From the NCBI GenBank assembly GCA_949317995.1, contig OX439049.1:10579395-10643394 (forward strand): a stretch of 64,000 nt of DNA. The letters are read 5' to 3'. The stretch's first letter is position 1. Every line of letters begins with the position of its first letter. This DNA is from Acholoe squamosa. Its lineage: Eukaryota; Annelida; Polychaeta; Phyllodocida; Polynoidae. Made by a program: the position numbers and the translations under genes. Below, piece after piece: positions 37,101-43,300 of this stretch. A model generated the notes under the pieces. It was not told the origin of the DNA. It saw only the letters and a program-made list of their open reading frames with translations, and did not search any database.

Positions 37101-38285
37101 TTTGGAGTTGCTTGCCGTGTAGAGGCTGGGAGCGCAGCGACCGTAGCAACTCCATCATGTTTTCGGTTTGTCAGTGACGTCATGGTCACCTTGTGACGCA
37201 ATTTGTGACGTCATACATAGGCCGTGACATCACACGTCCGCCGCAGAGTGGCAACTCCTATCCGTGGCCCTTGCCACATTTTTCTTGTTTTAATATTCAT
37301 CTGTTTAATGTTTTTCAACATTTCTAAAACGTTTGTTAATTTCTTTTATTATCACATGTCTTTAACGTAAAAAAAAGAACGTTTTTGAAGTGCACAGAAA
37401 AAACGTTGTTCTGACATGTTTCTTTTTCAAATGTTAGCAAAACTTGCTAAGAGTGGAGTTGATTTAGTTCTTAGATATTTCACCAGAGGGCGCCATAACG
37501 TGTACTCACGGTGACTGGGGGTATATAACATAAAGCAAGGACATTGCCTTTAAATCCATGCCTTTAAAATTGCTATCAATGATATCAATGACATCTCAAA
37601 GATTTTTAAGTATGATGCTTCAGTTAGGTTAGGCTGCCAGTGCAGGAGTGCGTCATGCCCATGGGTCGGCATGATGCACCAATGAAGTGCTGGCGAGTCT
37701 GCTCGCCAGCACTTCATTGGTGCATCATGCCGACTAGTGCATCATGAGTCAATTGTCATGGCTGCATTCATGCATCATGACGACCAAGCAGGGGGGACAG
37801 GGGGGACATGCCCCCCCCCACTTTTGGCCAACTCCTCAAAAGGTCAAAACTAAAAGGTCAAGCAAAGGGAGGTCAAAAATTGCAGAAAACCCCCCGGTCC
37901 CACCCACTCTGAAACTGCTTCCCACGCCCCTGCCAATGGGCAGGATGCATGGCTATTCAAAGTACAACTAAATACAAATGGAATCAATATTGATCACTAT
38001 ATATCCAAGTGAACGCATTTATATCAACGAATGAATGAGCTATTTGTCATGGATGAGATATTAAAGTTTTGGAGATATTCACTTTCTTCATATTAACTCA
38101 ACTGAAAATAGTACAGGGAATGCATGCATCCTCCACCTCCCTCACGGTTCTACCGTCACTCCACATACACTGAGTGCTGACTGAATCAGGGGAATAGCAC
38201 ATTAAATGGTGCATGGATGAAGCCTGGCCCTTGATACCTTGTTTGTTCTTTCTTTCTTTCTTTTTTTCTTTCTTTCTTCCTTCCT

Positions 38286-38341
<56 letters not shown>

Positions 38342-40206
38342 TCCTTCCTTCCTTCCTCCCTTCCTTCCTTCTTTCTTTCTTTCTTTCTTTCTTTCATTCT
38401 TTCTTTCTTTCCCTCTTTTCTTTTCATGATTCACCAATGAAATACTCATGAGGCCAATTGTAAACGAGCATATTATTGGCGTATCATACCAACCCTGTGG
38501 CAGTATATTAAGCTAATAGATCATGGAGATGGGGGCCCTAGGGCTGTATATACAGCATATACAGCCCGTGGGGCCCCCATATCCATGACCTAATAGGTTT
38601 ATATCACCATTTCCTCCATTTTGTATTAATTTCTTACCTGATATCCAAAGATTATAGCCAGGCGAAGACATTTTGTAGAAGCAAGCGATACGGCCCGTGG
38701 CCGCTCTGCGCGAAGCCATTGTTTTTGTTCCTTGCCGAGATAAACCGCCGTGTTCACACTCACTTTTCGTATGTAATCCAACCTTGACAAGTCTTCAAAT
38801 TAAAACATACATATCCTTAGACATTCTAGATGAGTACTCCATGCTTGATATGTCCAATATGTTCAAAATAAAGGAGAATCCATTGATTTTTTTCATTGTA
38901 AGCGAGTCCCGGTCCGGCCATTCCCACCCGCCTCCTTGTTCGGCGAAAGTGTGTCAGTGGCCCGGATGTGGATATAGGTCAACTGCTTGTTGTACAAGAA
39001 AGACGCCGAAAATTTCGGACCGTTTTGGAAAATCAATGGATTCTCCTTTATTTTGAACATATTGGACATAATACGTATGGAGGGATTATCTAGACTATCT
39101 AAGGATATGTATGTTTTATTTTGAATACTTGTCATGGTTGGATTCCATACGAAAAGTGAGTGTGAACACGATGGTACCTCTCCCGGCAAGGAACAAAAAC
39201 AATGGCTTCGCACAGAGCTAACCGGGCTGCGACTCGCTTATGATAGAAAAATCATTGGATTCTTATTTATATCGAAGAAAATGGAGAAAATGAGCACGCA
39301 TTCCCCGTCTATGGATTGAAAACTTCTTGGGATTTCGATATTATAACATGTCAAGGTTGGAATCAAGACGAAAACTGACTGGAAACATAGCAGGTTAGAA
39401 CTTATTTACTTTCGCATTGGATTTCATCACCGTTCAGTGTGGCGCTATGGCTAAGGCCTTCGCCTACCACCACTGCGGCCGGGGTTCAATTCTCATATGA
39501 GTTTGGATGATTTTTCAGAATGGAAGATGGCTAGACTGACTTTGTATGTCCGCCAAACATTTCCAAAAATATTCAAAAAAGTCCAACTTGATCCCGAAAA
39601 AGTATATACCAAAAATTTCAAAAATGCACATGGGTGGTATATACAGAATAATGCATGGCTAAACTGCATATAAACCCACTGGAAGTGCCGAAATCGTGGT
39701 TTAACAGCTGATACATCAGTGCCCCATGGACCTTTAAAGGGTTAAAAGATTACTGATCTGCAGTCAAATGCACCTGAAGGATACAAGTCTACTACTACTA
39801 CTACCAGGCCTTTGATGTGCTTACAAGGAGATATCGATTGGTTAGGCCACCCTGAAGAGTACTATGTGTTTCAGGCTATATTATCCAATACTCTAGGCTA
39901 GGTAGATGTGATTCTCTTTTCAGAGAGGCCTAATGATCTTTCTACGGACTACCCCAATTAAATATATTACCCAAAAGTATACTATCCCATCGTTAACTTT
40001 CTGAATTGTCCATTGAATTCTCCCCAAAATACTTGAAATCCAAAACGCATCATGCCAACCAATGCATCATGCCAACCAATGGGCATGATGCATTAAGTTT
40101 CGATCAAGTATGTTTTCCTTTGACCTAGGCTACCCTACCTCTATCTACCACACCTGTATCGCCCTGAGGCGATACAGGTGTGGTAGATAGAGGTAGGGTA
40201 TATATA

Positions 40207-40264
<58 letters not shown>

Positions 40265-40336
40265 TGTATGTGTGACAGGATCTTCGAAAAAGGCCCTTAG
40301 TGCAGGGTGTATTAAGGTCCTTATTTCCAGTACATG

Positions 40337-40393
<57 letters not shown>

Positions 40394-43300
40394 TCGATAG
40401 ATGTACATTACACTAGCTTTACCTGTCAATCTACCTTTAACCTATACCGCTGTATAACCCTCTCTGGGCCACATACCGCGTTAATAGTGCCTACTGCTAG
40501 GTGTGATGCACCTATAAAGTGCTACCGAGTCTCCGGCAGTGTATCAACCCAATGGGTTTGGCATGATGCTTGAACACAGCCATGGCAAGCTACTTGTCAG
40601 GGCTGCGTCCATGCATCACAACTAATGGCTATCCCGCGTGAATATGCTAGCAGCACCAAAAGCATTAAACCTTTAAGGGCCACTGATGCAGAAGTGCATC
40701 ATGCACATTGGTCGCCATGATGCACCAATTAAGTGCTGGCAAGACTGCTCGCCAGCACTTCATAGGAGCATCATGTCTACCCTCTGGGATCAAGTGTATT
40801 GACCCCGTAGGGTCGTCATGATGCATGAATGCAACCCTGGCGAGTAACTCTCTAGGGTTACTCGCCCGGGCTGCATTCATGCATCATGACTATCAATGGG
40901 CATGATGCATTATTGCATGAGCAGCCCTTAAAGGGTTAAGGAGCGGCTCAGCCCCCCACCTACCTACAACCTTACCAGCCTCAGGATCTATATTATCTCC
41001 CTCCTCCCCATCACCTGCTATTACTTACTCAGACCATACAGTCTGCTTAACACCGCAGGAGGATACACTGGAGACAGATAGGCACTTTTACTACACAGGT
41101 GACTTATGCTGTATAGTAACCAAGTAGGATACATCACCGACCAATGAGACAATCACCTCTATTTACTGCAGACATTTTAGGGTACATAATTCAACAAATG
41201 CTGGTTGTTATCAGTGTTTATCTATACCACTGAGCGTCGGTAATAAACCTTATATACTGGAGGATGGAATACCCGACAGTGGAGGAGTGAGTGAGTAATG
41301 GTTGTTTAATACCATTTCAGCAGCTAGGGTTTTATTCATGGCAAGAAAACTACATTAAACACCATTTTATAGATGGATGTGTTGGTGCCTGTATATATGT
41401 GTGGAACAGACACACAGAGGGGAGAAAAAGGAAAAGAAAGGATATGGACTCCTTTGAGATGGAATATCTAAGACCATAGGTGGAAGAGGAGAGGCACTGC
41501 AACGGAAGGTATATCCTGCTCTGTACTGGAGACTGTTCTCTAAGATGATACGTGTATGGCTACCCAATATGGCTTGGCTGTAATATGGATATGTAGGGTA
41601 CTTCCGGTACAACTTCAAGACCCCAAGTCTTGGTATGTTATGGAATAGCCCACTGGAGGGGTGGGGTAGTGAAAATGCACCATCTAGCCTACACTAGGGC
41701 TACCTTTAAATTTGGCTATGATAGGGTGCTTCTGGCACAATGGCTATTGGTTGCCATCTACACAATGACTACCTATAGATGCACAGGTATCTTTTACTAT
41801 ACTACTTACTCCCGCCTCCCACTGACAGGGCAGAGGAGCTCACTTCACAAGGTACTACAATCATGCAACAACAGCACTACGACTGCAAATTCCTGTGCTA
41901 TTCCTTTTCTTTAAGACGGTTTTTTTTTTGGCAGAAATATAAAGGGGATTTTCCTTAAGGAAAAATAATGCTGCCGAGGTTGGCCATGGGAGAAAACCCT
42001 GCAGTCAGTTCTTGATTGGCAAAATATGACAGATGAATCAAGAAACCAATCGTTCTCTTTCTAGAAGTCCTAAAAGAAGTGGCCATGACCGGGGGCCATA
42101 ATCCACATTTCTCTCGTACGTGAGGAAGACAAACGCATGGGACTCATTCCCGCGCGAAAATGGTGGACGTTGTTGTGACGTCATACGTCGCCTGTGACAT
42201 CAGCGTAACTAGTAAAAACAGCACAGAGTGCCAGTGTAGCATTGTAATGGGTAACAATTCTAACAATGTTCATTTGTCAGCTACAAGCATGGGGAATTTG
42301 GTACAACTTGATAGGAGACTCGTAGAATGGCCTACAGATTGGTTTGACAAGGCTCCACTTTGGAGCAGTGTGTGAGGAACGTTTTTAAGACTTTGCTTAA
42401 GATTTCACTCTTGGAAACATCATGGCACAACCACAATATTCACAATATTGTATAGTAATAGTCCATCATGCTGTCATGGCTATGGACACATATATAGATA
42501 GAACTAAACGACCGTGGTGTACGAGGTGGCCGATCCACCCCCGAGGGGTGGATCGGCCACCGAGGACACCAGGGGAGTTTAGTTCTATATCTATTTTATG
42601 TTTTTAGGGGGTTTAAATAAGGAGAAATTATCAAAATCTGGTACCGTAGTTCCCCGTACGAGCGCCGGTCCGCCATTTTGAATGTTTACATGCACCCAGA
42701 ACGAGGCTGCAGTGGTGGATCTGCCGCTGTGGTGGATCGACACACGTTACGCCACTGGGGGTGTGCGGATCGGCCCTGCAATGCTATCTCTATGGGAAGA
42801 AGTTATTGACATAAAATAAAGCAGTAAAGGTTAGCTACTGTAAAAAAAAAGGGGGGGGGGACACTGCTTTAAAATATTTTTGTAGCAGAAGAAGTTTCTT
42901 GACTACGACTGCACTCTTCAAGTTGTCCCCTTTATTCCCATAGGAATAACATTGGGATTTGCAGTCTTAGCGCTGTCAGTGATCGTAGTGTGTTGAGAAA
43001 TGACCCCCATGAGAGATAAACCACCACCAGGATCCATTTAGCAGAGATAAGTCAGGATAAGGTTGGGCTGTATGATCCTACTCATCTCCAAGGATTACCG
43101 CTTGGATGAAGTGGTAGGATTAGACCTAATCCCCATAGCAGGGTAATGGATCGTGTCAGTTTGGGAGATTATCTACTTATGGTATAGTGAGATTTGTCTG
43201 GTCTGGTGCTGACCATTTAAGCTACTGACGGTCTGGAGGGCCTTGCAAAAAGAGGAAGACCCTGTCTAATTGTTTTCAGAGAGAACTGACGGAAACATGC

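Larger units (their letters stand above)
38505..39560. mobile_element. Composite element, copy 2 (mirror orientation)
   Basis: Order: hairpin (38505-38603), donor-to-ATG segment (38638-38719, minus), foldback with arms of about 200 bp (38697-38900 against 39022-39218; core CAAAATAAAGGAGAATCCAT), a third GAAGAAAATGG block at 39275-39290, and a tRNA-like unit (39434-39500, plus). The GC-rich spacer CCGCCTCCTTGTTCGGCGAA matches copy 1's CCTCCTTGCCGGAAG. Confidence 0.6.

Noticed and set aside
38098-38451. KKERKK and FFLSFF frames of 70-109 residues
   Set aside because: They come from the (CTTT)n microsatellite.
40125-40573. IYIYIY frames
   Set aside because: Translations of the (TA)n tracts.
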